Origin: Eopsaltria australis
Taxonomy: Eukaryota; Chordata; Aves; Passeriformes; Petroicidae
Assembly: GCA_034509425.1 (NCBI GenBank)
Contig: JAVTVJ010000011.1
Coordinates: forward strand, 3,038,001 to 3,102,000
Length of the DNA: 64,000 nucleotides
Reading direction: 5' to 3'
Positions 47,869 through 62,100 of this stretch are shown piece after piece. The notes under the pieces are model-generated. The model had not been told where the DNA came from and did not search any database. It saw only the letters and a list, made by a program, of their open reading frames with translations. How positions within the stretch are numbered: position 1 is the first letter of the stretch; the number at the start of each line of letters is the position of its first letter. The position numbers were made by a program, and so were the translations under genes.

Positions 47869-50800
47869 TAATCCAAACCCCCCACCGTATTTATACAAAT
47901 CAAATACAAATAAATACATCAGAAATATTTACATCTGCATAATTGCATAATTACCTAACTTCTGTTTGAACTTCTGATACAAAGGGCATACACATGTACA
48001 GAAAAAAGCAAGCTGAAAATTGAGCATTTTTCAGAGACCTAGAAAGAAGTAAGGCTCATTTTATAAATAACACATTCTCAAGAAAAGAAGCCCATTTGAA
48101 TGAGAGCATGATGATATAGTAAAGAAGAACAAGCTGCATGACATGACACTTCATTTCTGGAGGACCTGGGAGATCAATAACTAAGTCCATGTAAAATTAT
48201 TCACATCTCTTCAGAAAGTATGACCCGAAGAATGAGTTGATGTGCATTACATTTTCTTTCAAGTAACTGGGATATAATGTACAATCTGTAGACAAGATCA
48301 TTGATTTTTTTTTCTCCTTTAAAAAGTGAGATATTATGATGAAATTTTTCTGAAATGTAACATCAATGAAGTTTTAGTTGAGATAAATTCATGCCTGTGC
48401 ATTTACTTATTTAAATTGACACATATATTCTTTTAAATCTTTCCTTCATTCTGCTTTGCAAGTTGAAAAATAATTGCCTTATACAGGGACTACTTGATTA
48501 TTTCTCTTTCTATGCTCTTGCACATTTCAAAACGTAGAATCCCCAAATATTGTCTTTTCTATTTTGCTGGTTAAGCACTTAGATTGCCACAGGGCTGGAC
48601 TGAAACTGTTCAGGACATGATGAGACTCTGGATTTCCCTGGGCTTTATCAGCCAGTCAGAATTAAGGCAAGGCAGCCAATATATTAGAATGAAATGTCAA
48701 TTACGATGCTCTTCAGTGTTACAAGTTTCTGAAGATGACTGGGAAATAAATGCATGATGGTTGGAGAAATTACTTTCTTTGTAGTTTAGCTGTAATACTG
48801 GCAGCCAGCAAAGGAAGAAATCTTATTTTCTGTTCAATTTATTTAAGGGTCTGCACATCTGTGCAAAGCTCAGACAACAGGACACGCTTCCTTAACCAGG
48901 CCAAGGTACCCAGCCAATTTCTACAGTAACAGCCCCTGTTAGTATTTTCAATACAATGTCTTTCTATGCAAGAATTACTTCTTCTAGTAAAAAGAGAGCA
49001 ATGCCTCTAACATTAATTTCTCTTGCACAAATTGCTTCCACAATATTTATTCTCCTATTGAATTAACATTATCTTGGCAAGAAATTAGAATTTCTCTCTA
49101 TTTTAATGAGATCTCCACAAAGACAAGGTCTTAATCTGGAATGACCTTACTACAACATCTCTTAATTGTTGATGGCAGCAAATGAAATGCTAGTGGACAC
49201 AGAACAAATTGCTTCATTAACAGTATAGTCTGTACCTAAGGAACTGTAACCCACATTTCCAATTCATGGACCAGTTAATCTCATAATTTATCTCCCACCA
49301 TGAGATTACACTGCTCATGTAAGCTAACAGTATGCTTACTATGATTACAACAATATGCTTACTCAGATTATGAGAATACGCTGTTTAGCAGCTTATAGTA
49401 GGTATTATTAATCATGTAAAATATTGTCTTCACTTCCAAATACAGAAAGCTCATCATATTTTAACAGTATAGTGTGTGTGAGAACACATGAGAAGGCCAC
49501 ATCAACAGCTGGATTTCCACTGAGAGATCCCTGCATTTGCCCCTCTGAACAGCATCCTATTCAGAAATCTATTCTTCACATTGGCAGTAGGGCATCACAG
49601 GTCTCATTGAAAAATAAAAGTGTCAGTGATAATAAAGTTATTAGCTATAAACTGATCCAAACACTGGAAATGAAGTAACATTTGAATTCAGAGTCTGCTA
49701 CTTACATAATTGTTGTTGAAGTGTGAAAATTGCAATACTAAAGCTCCTTCTGGGAGATTCAGCTATTTTGACAATTAAATGCGTTTATGTGTGCGTGTGG
49801 CACTGTGCAGCTTCATATACTTAACTTTCTTCTAAAAGTAATTAATTAGTGGCACACCAAAACCACAAAGGCAAACCCACAGAAACTGGGAAATGACAGA
49901 ATCAAGCTCTGTTTGCAGCTTCAGTTCAGCATCTTTGCACATATAAATTCTTAAATAAAATTATGTAGAATGTTCATCTCAACAACAAATCATATTTTCT
50001 TTTATTTGTGTTTCATTCAGAGACCAGGCTGCACAAAGAAGAAAGGAGATATAAATGTATAATGAGAACAATTGATAGATTATCAGCATGACACAAATGC
50101 AAAGGCTGAAATAAAAGGGTATATTCAATCTCAGTTTTGTGGGTAAAATATCTTTTAAAATAAGAGAAAAAGGAAAAGGATGCTTAAAAAGAAAATCTAC
50201 CTCAAAATAAACAAATAATCAGATTTTTCAGGATGATTCTGGAGATGAACAGATTTTGTTTCAGGTCTTTTTAACTGGCAATCTGAACCAAGAGTTTCTG
50301 ATGCAAAGCATAGCTGATGAAAGTAAATTATACTTAGTGTGGAAGTACTACCAGAGAATGGAAGGGGGAGGAAAGGACAGACCACATATCTATGAATATA
50401 CTACTCTGCTCAGCCAGCCCCTTCAGAATGTGATGAATCCAGAATTATTAGCAAATCACCATAAAGTCTGGAAACCTCTAAATCCCTGCCAAGCCCTGCT
50501 GTACCAGTACCAAGGTCGTGGTTTCAGCTGTTGTACTTCATCCATGGATCAAAGTCTGTGAGACTTGTGAACTCTCTCTGCACCTGAGCACACAGAAAAT
50601 TCAACAGCAGGCTTCTTGATGGCATGCTTCATTGTATGTGAACCTGTGGTTTTTCAGAGTCTAATAATTTTTTCCAACCTAACTGTATTTTCTTAAGCAT
50701 AGGAGAAAAGCACAGTGACAAAGTAGTTCTCCTAAGCCCAAAGGCACCAGAACACTTCAAAGAAGCAAATTGTAATACTATTTCTAAAAGAAAAATGTTT

Positions 50801-53800
50801 TTCTTCTCCTAAAGTAATTTGCATTTTAAATGACAGAGACATTTTTACTGAAGCACTAAAATAAAATAACTACTCAAAGTATGGAAAACTTATGCCAAAA
50901 TTATTAATGTTTGGAGAAGTTATAATAGGCTTATAATAAAAATATTATAAACCAAACTTTACTCATAATAATAGGTATTTCTGCTCTCTAAGCGCCAGAT
51001 AGGAAGCGTCTTAGGGTCTGAATATCCACTATGGTACTGTTCTTTTTTTAAGACACTAGGATTGTGTATAATAATTCAGCATGCTCTCAGATTGATGGTT
51101 TAGACCGACCACCACTCACTGTTCTCTTTGCAGTCAACGCTTCCTCTGAGAGAAGGCCAGATATGGTTGAGGGATAGTTTGCTCTAGTCTGCAGGACTGC
51201 AGCTTTTTTTGATGAGGTAATTAAAGGTTTGCCTTCTCTCACACCCCCTAGAACTATTGCAGGCACCTTTCTAGGCTCAAACACATCTATGTGCCATTAT
51301 TACATTTTGAGATAAAAACCTTATAAGCAGACTGTGATATCTCCATGTTTATGTATTTCAAAACAAAATTATTTAGTCAGTAAAGACCTGTTGGGTCATA
51401 GGGCCTCAGAGGAGACCTGTACCCACTCATAGGCAACATTTATATGTGCAGCTCTGTGAAGAGGAGGTTACACTGGGGGTAAGTCATCCTGCACCACCCA
51501 ACAAAATCAATCTCTGAGCAGGGATTTTAGTAACACTGGCATAGCCAGAACCAAACCTGCATTGATTTAGAGAATGAATGAATGGCAGAATTACTCAATT
51601 TTTATTTGATCAAGCCTATGTGCATTGATTTAGAAAGCAAACATTTTAAAGTGTCTCTCATGTTTTGAAACAATGCTGTTAGTGAGATCAAAGGCAGCAT
51701 GAGTAATAAAGTTTAGCAGCAAAAATGTAGATGAGTAATTGCACAAAAATCTATACACCTCCATGCAATCTCATTTGAAAACACTACGGACAATTTCTTG
51801 CAATGGACATCCCTCTCCATCTCTCTACTGGGGATAATAAACCTTGGAGATTAAATGGAGGAAAGAGAGAAATGAGCCATTTAGTTCTATTAACTATTCT
51901 AACCTGACATGTATGGAATTATATGATAATTACTATTGAATGGTAGAACATGCCATATGGATAGGGCAGAAATGGTCAGGCGATATCAAACTACAGTTCA
52001 TTTCAAACTGGACTGTAATCCCTTAGCTCTGCCAATTTTAACAATCTTGCCAAGTCACTGAGGAAGCTGAATCAACAAAAATGAGTTTTTGATTGATTAG
52101 GATTAAGTCACAGTATTCCATTTTTCAAATACAGAGATATTGAGGTTATTTAAAGGTTATTAAATATATTCTTCTGTGTACATTTAAGCGTCACCCTAAT
52201 CTCATCAACACTATTCAAGGACAGATGTTTCTCAAACAGCTCAAGAAAATTTTGAAGTACGAACTGTGTATTTAATGATCAGTTAACACTGCGAAGGTCA
52301 AAACCCAAAAAGGCTAAATCCAAAATGCCACTATTTGCAGTTGATGGTGTGTCCCATTTCTACCACTGCTAGTAAACCAATACACTGTAAGCTTTAGATT
52401 CATAACACAAATTCAAGCAACCAAAAATGTAAATCTTTGGAAGCATCATGCGAAATGCCCCAAGCAACTTGAACAAAAGAGGGTTTACATGCTGCAGGAT
52501 GTCAGAATTTGGCCCTGTCTAAGTAGGCATCAAGTTGGTAAAGGTAGTTTCAGATAATAACCCTATCTCTGTGCAAGTTATAAAATTCCTATTAAATATT
52601 ACAGTGATCCTGAGGTACAATAAGAAATTAATAAAAGTCAGGAATATGTAGATGAGAAAATGTCTCATAAATGAAAAATGACCCAGAACTTATAGGCCTT
52701 GAGTCATTTCTCTAACAGCTGCAAAAATGTCAACAGCAGTAAAACATAAAAAGCCAGCAGTGATTTCATTAATAGTACTCTGCTACACTGCAGAGGGAAT
52801 TGTACTAACACACACTTGAAGGACAGACATTGCCTTTAAAATTCAAATATGTGAACTGGAACTTTTCCTTGGCTTCAACTTACCTGCTGCTACCTACACA
52901 AATGAAGCTGGCCAAGAGGAGATCATTAATTCGTGGTCCCTATGAATCTCTCATTTTCTCAGTGAGTGGAGCACAGCACGCTGGAGCACATTCTACTCAC
53001 AGCAAGAGCATCACAGAGTCCAGAGGCTCTGGAGGAATGATTGCTGATTATGCTAATTCCGCACTTAGAGTATCAGTTGAAAAATATCCCCCACACCACT
53101 GCAGATTGAGAGTTACTGTATGTGTGTCCTTGAGCTTTCTGTTTTCCAAATACTAGTGACTCCATTTAATAATTTAGCCTGTCTTTAAAGCAGCCTCTAA
53201 AAAAGGGAAAGCAAATATACTGTCTATGAAAGAAAAAAAAAAATGTCACTGTGATAAAGATAATAAGTGAGGTCTCAATAAATTTGGGTTAAATATTTAG
53301 GTCTTCTCGTGGAAGCCTGGATTGACCCTGGGCAAACCAAGAGAAGAAGTGCAAGAAAATCACTTAAGTGAGGCATGAAGACACTGTCTTGTCTATTTAG
53401 CACCAAGCTGTCTGAACAAAGGGGTTGTCTCCTATTTCCCGCAGGTATGGCACTCATATACCAGGGCATCACTGAGCACTTCCTGGTGCTACTTTAACAC
53501 AGCTTTACATTATAGCAAAGGTCAAGTAATATTTTGGGATGCAATAAATTTAATGCCATAATATCCAGACTGCCTGAAAGCAGTAGAAAGCTCACTGTTG
53601 TCGGTTCACATAGAGAGGAAGGAGTGGATGAGACATGGGGCTGACTGCGGTGCTCTAGCCACACCTTTCCCTGCCTTTCCCTGCTCTCTCATGTAGCACT
53701 AAAAATCCAATATGCTGATAGAGACTAGAGTAATCAAAAAAGTTGAATGCCTGAAGAACTGGAATCCTAGCACAACCTGGAAGGATTTCTAATAGCTAAG

Positions 53801-55200
53801 ATCTCATTAAAAGATAGTGTTTGCATGTAAAGCCAGACAATAGTGAGATAGGCCTTGTAGGTTGTGATTGACAGTGCACCTGCACTCTTCATCCACTAGA
53901 GACCTACACGCTTATGGATCAGCCAAGGACATGACACTGCTTCATTTTGAACTGCAGAAATGCAGCACAATACTACACTTTCCTTCTCCTGTTTTTCTTC
54001 CAGCACAGGTGACCTTATTCCATCAGGATATTGACAACAAATGCAGCTGTGTCAAACATTGTTGCTGAAGTTAATTTCTGACAAAAAATCTGTGTCCTTC
54101 TGGCAGGAGCAACTGTTGAATGTCAAGTTAGATCTGTAGTAAATATGAGGAAGTCAAGAGTCTTGTAGTGGCAGTTTGACAGTCAGAATGTACATTTCAT
54201 TAAATTTTAAAGGTATTAAGAGTAGCTGAGATGTAATAATTGCCTTGCTATTTTATTTTCCAATCACTTTGCTAAAACAGAATCAAAATTTGGTAATCTA
54301 TTGCAAGTACACAATAAGTCTCTGATCTCTAGTATTCTCTAAAACTTAATTTTTACCAAAGAAAGAAATGCAAAGGCCTTTATATGGTAAAAATATTATT
54401 GCTTTTCACTCACTTTGAAAGCCCTTGACAACACCACAGAAAGGGGATAAATTAATCTCTGATAAAATTCTGCAACAATCTTCACAGATCCCAGGAGCAG
54501 TTCCGTTTTTCACTGATAGAAAATCTATGTAAACATCCATCTTTTCTTCTGGTCTCTCAAGCAAGTCCTGTTCCACATTTGTCAGAGCTTGCACCCTCAA
54601 ATGTGGCTGCAGGGTCCCTACAGGCCTGCCCCCCACTATGGTGGCATAGTCCTAGTGAGGCCCTCTATGTTCTCCTTCCTTTATATCCCTTAAACTAAAA
54701 AAATAAATCTGTTCAACCTTTGGCATCAAGGGCTTTGTAAACCTAGTTTTAGCCTTCATTTGCTTTTCAATTTCCCCTGAATTCCACATGTTCCATATCT
54801 CTGAGATAGCTATGCGATTACTCAAACAACTAAATACTATGTGTGTTCCCCAAAGGAAATGTGGAAAGGCCATCAGGCCCTTCTTAGCCCATCTTTACTT
54901 TCCAGCTGGGAAGCATAAAAATCCTAATTTATTTTTTATTCCACGAAACAATCTTTTCTATATCTATAGGCTTCTGTTTAACTGAGTCAGACTCACAGAA
55001 CATTATCGAGAAATTTTCCCAATTTTTACCCAACCTTCCTCTATAAAATTTCATGGTGAATTTACCCTGGCTACCTGGCAGGTGCCTGCCAAACTGTGCC
55101 ATCATTTCCCCTCCTCTGCTGGACAGGGAAGAGAAAATATAACAAAAGGCTCGTGGATTGGAAAAAAGGATAGGGAGAGATCATTCACCAGTTATCACCC

Positions 55201-56862
55201 CAGAATCACAGAATCACAGAATGGGTCAGGTTAGAAGGGACCACAGTTGCTCGTCTGGTCCAAACTCCCTGCTCAGGCAGGGCCACTCCAGAGCACATGG
55301 CACAGAATTGTGTCCAGATGGTTCTTCAACATCTCCAGTGAGGGAGACTCCACAACCTCTCTGGGCAATCTGCTTCAGATTATGGTCACCTGCACAGTAA
55401 AGAAGCTCTTCCACGTATTCAGGTGGAACTTCCTGCACATCAGTTTCTTCCTGTTGCCTCTTGTTCTATTGCTTGGCACCACCAAGCAGAGCCTGGGTCC
55501 ATCCTCTTGACATCCTGCTGTCACATACTTATAGACATTGGTGAGATGACATTTCTAGATGTCTATTCTCAAGGCTGAACAGGCCCAGCTCCCTCAGCCT
55601 CTCCTTATAAGAGAGATTCTGTAGTCCCCATATCATCTTTGTTGCCCTCTGCTGGACCCACTCCATGAGTTCCTGTCTCTCTTGTACTAAGGAGCCCAGA
55701 ACTGGACACAGCAATCTAGATGTGGCCTCACCAGGACTGAGTAGAAGTTCAGGATCACCACCCTCAATTTGCCATCAATGCTTTCCCCAATGCATCCTAG
55801 GATACCATTGGCCTTCTTGGCCACAAGGGCTCACTGCTAGCTCATGGACAACTTGTTGTCCACCAGGACCTCCAGGTCCTTCCCCACAGAGCTGCTTTCC
55901 AGCAGGTCAACCCCCAGCCTGTACTGGTGCATGGGGTTATTCCTCCCCAGGTGCAGGACCCTGCATTTGCCTTTGCCAAATTTCAGGCAGTTCTTATCTG
56001 TCCATCTCCCCAGGCTGTCAAGGTCCTTCTGAAGGGCTGCACAGACTTCTGGGGTATCAGCCAGTTCTCACAGGTTTGTGTTGTCGGTAAATTTGCTAAG
56101 AAGGAATCTGTCCCTTCATCCAAGTCACTGATGAACAAATTAAGCAATACTGGCCTAGTATGAAATCTTGGGTGGCACCACAAGTCACAGGCCTCCAAGA
56201 AGACCCTGAGTCACTGATTACAGCCCTCTTGGATGTGCCATTCTACCAACTCTCAATCTACCTCACTGTCTACTCATCCAGTCCACACTTCCTGAGTTTG
56301 CCAATAGGGGCGTTGAGAAAGTGTCAAAAGCCTTACTGAAGTTGTGATTCTCTGGATCCTCCTTCTTGCCCTTTTTGAAGACCAGGGTGACATTTGCTTT
56401 TTCCCAGCCCCCAGACACCTCTCCTGATCTCCACAACCTTGCAAAGATGATAGCAAGTGGCCTAGCTGTGGTGTCTGCCAGCTCTCTTATCTGGATGCAT
56501 GCCATCAGGGCCCATGGGCTTGTGTATACCCTGCTGGCCTAGGTGATCTCTAACCCAATCCTCCTCAACCAAGAGAAAGTTTTTCTTTACCATTGCTTTA
56601 TCCTGGGTCAGAGAATTCTGACAGCTGGTCTTGTCAGTGAACTGAGACAAAAAAGATGTTCACTAACTCTGCCTTCTCTATGTCCTCTCTTAACAGGGTC
56701 CCCACTTCCTTTAGTAACAGACCCACCTTACCATTTGTTTTCCTTTTGTTGATTATATATTTGTGAAAGCTCTTCTTGATATCCCTGGCCAGATTTAATT
56801 CCAGATGGGCCTTGGCCTTCCTTGTCTCATTTCTTGTCTCATTCCAGGTGGCCTTGATGCCT
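55201..56862 (-). mobile_element. CR1 retrotransposon, long 5'-truncated copy, minus strand
   Basis: About 1.66 kb, the longest element here. The left edge (repeated AGAATCACAGAATCACAGAATGG) is the reverse complement of the 3' UTR and terminal octamers. ORF2 then runs to the right on the minus strand. In scattered frames one can read, from 3' to 5' of the element, RATKMIWGLQNLSYKERLRE (55,529-55,714), LFISDLDEGTDSF (around 56,100), SGGWEKANVTLVFKKGKKED (56,263-56,505) and MGPDGMHP (56,462-56,650), matching the order of the reverse transcriptase and C-terminal domain. The endonuclease domain and 5' end are absent. The catalytic F-A-D-D box has become F-T-D-N (56,077-56,091), and frameshifts separate the blocks, so it cannot encode an active enzyme. 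The 141-codon plus-strand open frame at 55,665-56,090 is antisense to it. Confidence 0.95.
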
Positions 56863-58689
56863 TAATAAAATAAAATATAATGTTATCTATGAACCAGGAA
56901 CTTCACTGATTTGGTCAACTCAAACCCTAAGACATACTCCAATTCAAAAAGTTTTACCTCAAAGTGCTCATCTCCAGTAGCACTCTGTTCTGTATATCCT
57001 AACTTAGGTGCTTGTCACTCATACACAGGTGCCTCCTTCTGACTACTTTGTTCAAGGCACTGAGACAGCTCCACTGTTGCAAGAACTGCAAAAGCTTTAT
57101 GCAGTTCGAATGGCTGCAGATGAAGTTTAATTACTATATGTTCAATTTTTGTAAAACCTCAATTTTTTTGTTTTTTATATTTCTTTTACTACACTCAAAA
57201 GCTTGCCCTAGTCTAAAGGTTCTGCTGTAACCTCTTTTCCAGCTTGTTGCTTGAGATTTCCATATCATTAGTTGTAGCAAATGTTTATTCCCTGCTTCTT
57301 TTCATCTCCTCTCCTTCTTTTTAATAATTTATGAGACCTTCTGCACATTTTTAATGCTCAATCCCCAGTCCAAGAATGTCAAGGCTCTCCGTCTTTCCAC
57401 TCTGCTTAACATGTTCACAGTTGAGTATCATTAAAGGATGAGACCTGTCCATGCCCAGAAGGTGAAAAGGCCTTGCTATTCAAAACGCTGGCCCTATTGA
57501 GGACATCACTATATTTTCCAACTATTCTCTCCAGCACAGGAGGCAGAACCTTGTGATCAGAAATTAGAATTTTTTCAATATGTCATGGCCAATAAGACTG
57601 CCTATGAACTGGTCACTTCCCACACATGCCACTTCTCAGTATCTTCTGTACACGTGTTTGTGAAACACAAAGCATGCATTTCTTCTCCCTTAAGAGCTTG
57701 CATCTTGAGGCTGCTGTGTGCTAAAACCATTCATACAGGCCCTCAAATCATGCAGAGCTCAGGATAGTCAGAAACACCAAAAACAAATGTCTGTCTGAAA
57801 TACTCGCAGTAACAAAACTGGAAAATACAAACAGAGTACAGGGAGATGAAGTTGAATCATTCATCTAGAAAAGTTTAGAGGTACCTTTTAAATCACACTT
57901 AACTGGACACCTTGAACCTCACACAGAAGTGGTTCTGAGACTCCAAAGTGTTAGCAGACACAGTGAATAGTATGCTTTATGTCTATTTTAACTCTGGAAG
58001 AAAGTTGTTATAGGCCTAATAGAAACTGAAATACAGAATTTCATGCTATGTCAAGTTCTTTCTACATTTAAAGCTTTCCCAAATAAACAGTCCTTACTGT
58101 AAGAACAAAAATTGGCACTGATTTCTCAGGTAGCTGGCAGACAAATTACAGATTTTGCATGTATTTCTCTACAGTTTCAACTGGGACTGCATATATGCTA
58201 TGATATTCAAGGATAATGTTGTCACTGTAGGAGGTTCTGATTGAAGCCTTAGCTATCTATGGGATATACAACTGGCTATAGTATCTGCCTTATTTATCTG
58301 ACACATCATTGGCATAAAATTTCTTCAGGTTGTCTTCTGATGTTATTCCTCAAGTACTCATTTCTTAGATCTTTTGTCTTGCCAAAACTAGGGTTATAAT
58401 GCTAGATACAAAAGAATCTCTACAACATTTAAAAATTGATCTGTGAGAAATTTTTTCCTCTAGAGCTGATGCACCCAGTACATAATTAGCATGATGCAGA
58501 TGACACTGAAGTCAAAGAGGCCTGTTGAGACAGAGGAGACCTTTCATGTCTTTCCACAGATAATTCAGCTATGTGACTACTAAATTTGCTTTTATGTTTC
58601 TGTTGCATGTCACTTCCACTGTTTGTGTCTTGACAATATTTGTCCAATTAATAAAAAAATTCCACTTCTGTTTCGTTGGAAAACTTGTT
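56863..58689. other. unassigned stretch
   Basis: AT-rich DNA between two CR1 copies. I see no gene; sequence starting near 58,590 may be a further, unrecognisably decayed part of the following CR1. Confidence 0.5.
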
Positions 58690-59165
58690 GAATGTGCTCT
58701 CTGCCCTATTGCCCAGGTTAGTAATATATTACAGAATACTGGCAGCAATATTAACCTCTGTGGTACACCACTTGAGCCTGGCATCCAAATGGACCCTGTA
58801 TCACTGATAAAAACCTTTTGAGCCCCAAAATTCCATCCATTTTTAAATGAGGTTTCTTCCGTTTTTCTAGCCCATGTTTCATAAACTTGCTTGTGGGGAG
58901 TTTATGGTAGACAGTGTCAGAAACCTTGTTAAAGACAAGACAAACAGGATTCACCACTGAGCCAGGCATCTCACCATGGGAGAGATGGTGAGAGGCTGGT
59001 TAGACGTGGTGTATGTCACCGATTCCTTTCCTCATTCAGCACCTGGCCTGTATATACCCAAGTCTTTCTGGTTTTAGCTCATGATGTACCTGTAGAAGAC
59101 CCTCTTGCTCTCCTTCATATTCTTTGCCAGATTCATCTTCAAATAGACTTTAGTGTGAGAATAAA
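58690..59165 (-). mobile_element. ancient CR1 fragment (reverse transcriptase region), minus strand
   Basis: This is the reverse complement of mid-ORF2. Minus-strand frames retain SSGVPQ (from the SGVPQGS box), a block equivalent to DTVSH (DTVYHKL, with KFMKHGL following) and a downstream part aligned with the same region of the 55.2-kb copy: ATTAACCTCTGTGGTACACC and GGTAGACAGTGTCAGAAACC on the plus strand. Divergence and indels are much greater than in the 55.2-kb copy, so this is an older subfamily or insertion. Both ORF2 ends and the 3' UTR are missing. Confidence 0.82.
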
Positions 59166-62100
59166 ATGTCTTCTCAATAAAACTGACAATGTGTAAATTT
59201 TAATGAAACTCCCCTTTTAACAATAAATGTTTCATTGGAGAAAACTGGCTGCAAATACATTAGTAATTATACACAGCTTGCATACTCTGGCCCTGAGACC
59301 ATTCAGCATGGTGTGGCTTCATCCACACCATTGTGCTCTCTCAGTCTTCAAAAGAGGTGATCAAATGTCTGTTCCAATCAAGCCAATAGGATAAATCCAA
59401 AAATATTGGATTTATATTCAATATTTTTATATTCAATCTTGGAATTGTTTTTGACGATGATTTTGTTTTTGACGATGCTAGCAACACAAAGCACAGCAGA
59501 GATTGTTCTAACAATGCAACAACATATGTGAAAGGCTTCCAGTGCCTGGACATGTTTCCTGATTTCATTTAGTCTATGGCTTAAGCATAGCTCCTGTGAC
59601 TCAAGATGACATAACATGTACCTGAATGTTTTACAATACAGCACTAAAGTGATTTTCATGGGATTATACTGATTTGCAACATATGCAGATACAAGACTAC
59701 TAAACATTTTATTAAAAATTAGGTGGGGTATGTGTATATATATACCTCTGACTACAGTTCCCAGTTGGGACACATTCTTTATTATGCAGGGTTTAATTCA
59801 GGTCTCTTTTAATCTAGCCCAGCGTGTTTATCAACATTGTACTCCTGTCCTAAGGCTGAGGCAAGGTTTCTTACCCCAGAATATATATTGTCATACTAAT
59901 CACACAGTCCATTTTCTGGTGGTTTTAGCTTTCCAGACCTGTCCTACTCTGGAGTTTGCAACACGACGTGTAAGATGATCAGAGCAGGGAATGAATAAGA
60001 CACCTTCTTGCCCTTTCTACTAGTAGGTTAAGTGTTGAAATAAGACAGGTGCTTGCCTTTCACTTTGTGCTTGGACCTACTTATATTGGCAATGAACTCT
60101 TGCTAAAACATCACATAGCACTGACTCAATGTTTTAACAGATTCATACAAACACCATGGCATTCAACACTATGGTACAAGTGCAAAAATAAAAATCCCAC
60201 GTCCTCTTGGGTTAAGAATCCTTCAAATGAAAAGTGGAATGGTCAAGCTAACTGTTACTGCATGTCCTACATGACCCCACTGAAAATTGAATGTTGCAGA
60301 GAGTGAATGCCAGCTGGGCCCGGCATGCCTTCAGGGGCAGACATTACCTTTGCCCATGGGTCACCCACAGATCTGCTTTAATTTCAACTACATCGCCACT
60401 GTGTATCCTCAGCTTTGTGAACAAAAATATGAATGAGACTAATTCTCTCTGCACACCCTGTGAAGGGTTCACAGCACAGCCAGCATGCATCCAGGCTGCA
60501 TCAGCCAATAACAGCGTGTGGTTTAGAAGTATGAAATACTCTGTTCCCATGGAAGGCACACTGCTGACAACTGTTTGCCTTTTGCACCTATGTGTATTCT
60601 GAAAGGTGATTACATTTTTTTAAAGAAACCTGCTTATTTATGTAAAAAATAAATTATTCCCTGTGACTTTATTTTCAAATTTATTTCAGAGTACTTTGCA
60701 TGTATTATGCTACATAATTAACATGTTAATATTGTAAATTTTTACAATATACTGCTTCTGAAACTGTAGGACTGTATTGAAAATATGACGAGCTGTGTTA
60801 GCTGAGCATTAAGGTTAGTTAAAATTAGTTAAAACAAGAATTAGGAAATTTGATTCTATACTTTCTCCTGCTCATAACCTACAGAACTTTTATTGGTTTA
60901 CATCATACACTTATTATTTCCAATGTCTTTGACAATAGAATATAAAAGGTCATTCCTAGACATAAAATTATGACTGAGGACAGAAGAGAGAGGAGTTGTA
61001 TTTTTTCTTACTGATGAGCAGACCAGGCTTAGAAAAAAAAAGATCAAGAATTATATCTTTTCCACTACTGCATGTACCCAAGATGATTCAAACAATCCTG
61101 TAGTCAAGTGCTGCATTACAAGATAAATGTTTCCTAGGTGAAATTCTGTGGCTCAGCAGTGACAGCACTCCTTACTCACTTGCAGCTATGTAATACAACC
61201 CTACTCTGTTCATTAAAGTTGTAGAAGTAAAACTGGAGGATCATTTGTCCTTTAGCTATTTCATAGATATACATATAACATACATTTACCTGGGTCTAAG
61301 TACTGTAGGGTTTTTATTTTTGGGGGCATGTACAGAGGAAAGAAAGTGCTTGCTTTTCAAACTCATTGAGGGCTAACAAAGCAAATCCTGCTCTCAGAAA
61401 AAGACAACTGTTATTTTCATACTGTCCTGAGAAAATTGGTAGAGCAGGTGAAGTTAACACCCTCTCCATGGAGTAACAGTTAGAGGAAGTGATGTTTTAA
61501 AGCACTCAGTAGTCACAAATCTACTTTAAATTTAACCGCTTGTTTGTGTAGAGATCTGAAAAATATAATCATTCCTCTCTTGAGAGTGAATATTTTCTCT
61601 TTTCTCTCAGTGGAACAAATGGGCTATAGCTAAGCCAGAGAAGCATTTCCTGACTCCTCTTTGTAGGTGTAAACCTCAGCTATATCTCAGAGCGAAACCC
61701 ATTTAGCTACCCCTACCAGATACTATTTCCACAAAAAAAAGAGAGAGATACCAAGTGGAGATTGGTACGCTCCAGCAGTGCACAAGTGCAGATGCAAGCA
61801 GACCTGATGTCCTAGAATGTGTTTCTTCAGGGAAATAAGAATACTTATTTGTTTTCCACTTGAAGACTATTACTTATGTCTTCATCACTACAAATTACAG
61901 CAAATTATAAATGTCGTGCCTGGTTACATCAATTAACTGTGTGAAAATGTACTGTGATTGGGTAGCTGGAACTGCAGTATGAAGACAAAGTCATCAGTGA
62001 CTCAATCCTGCCTCCTTTGTTACATATGTACTGGTTTTCCTAAATGCCCATCTTAAAGGATCAGAACATCACACAATGGCCCTAAAAATTAAAATCTGAG

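Larger units (their letters stand above)
46691..55200. other. unassigned stretch
   Basis: About 8.5 kb without a recognised gene. The block at 47,080-47,600 is GC-richer and ends in a splice-bounded open segment. Blocks at about 48,580-48,800 and 49,020-49,300 look like complex non-coding sequence. Open frames at 50,256-50,561 and 52,830-53,156 (about 100 codons each, plus strand) have no recognisable domain. Confidence 0.45.

Noticed and set aside
50256..50561. 101-codon plus-strand open frame after a TTTTGTTTCAG acceptor-like site
   Set aside because: Peptide not recognised and no donor or poly(A) context found; treated as chance.
52830..53156. 108-codon plus-strand open frame
   Set aside because: No recognisable domain, and a stop follows without gene context.
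55665..56090. 141-codon plus-strand open frame
   Set aside because: It is antisense to the CR1 reverse transcriptase region; the minus strand carries the recognisable CR1 peptides.
57104..57112. TTCGAAT string resembling a tRNA T-loop
   Set aside because: No A-box, anticodon arm or acceptor stem can be built around it.
59378..59773. 131-codon minus-strand open frame
   Set aside because: AT-rich, low-complexity peptide over a locally duplicated region; no recognisable domain.
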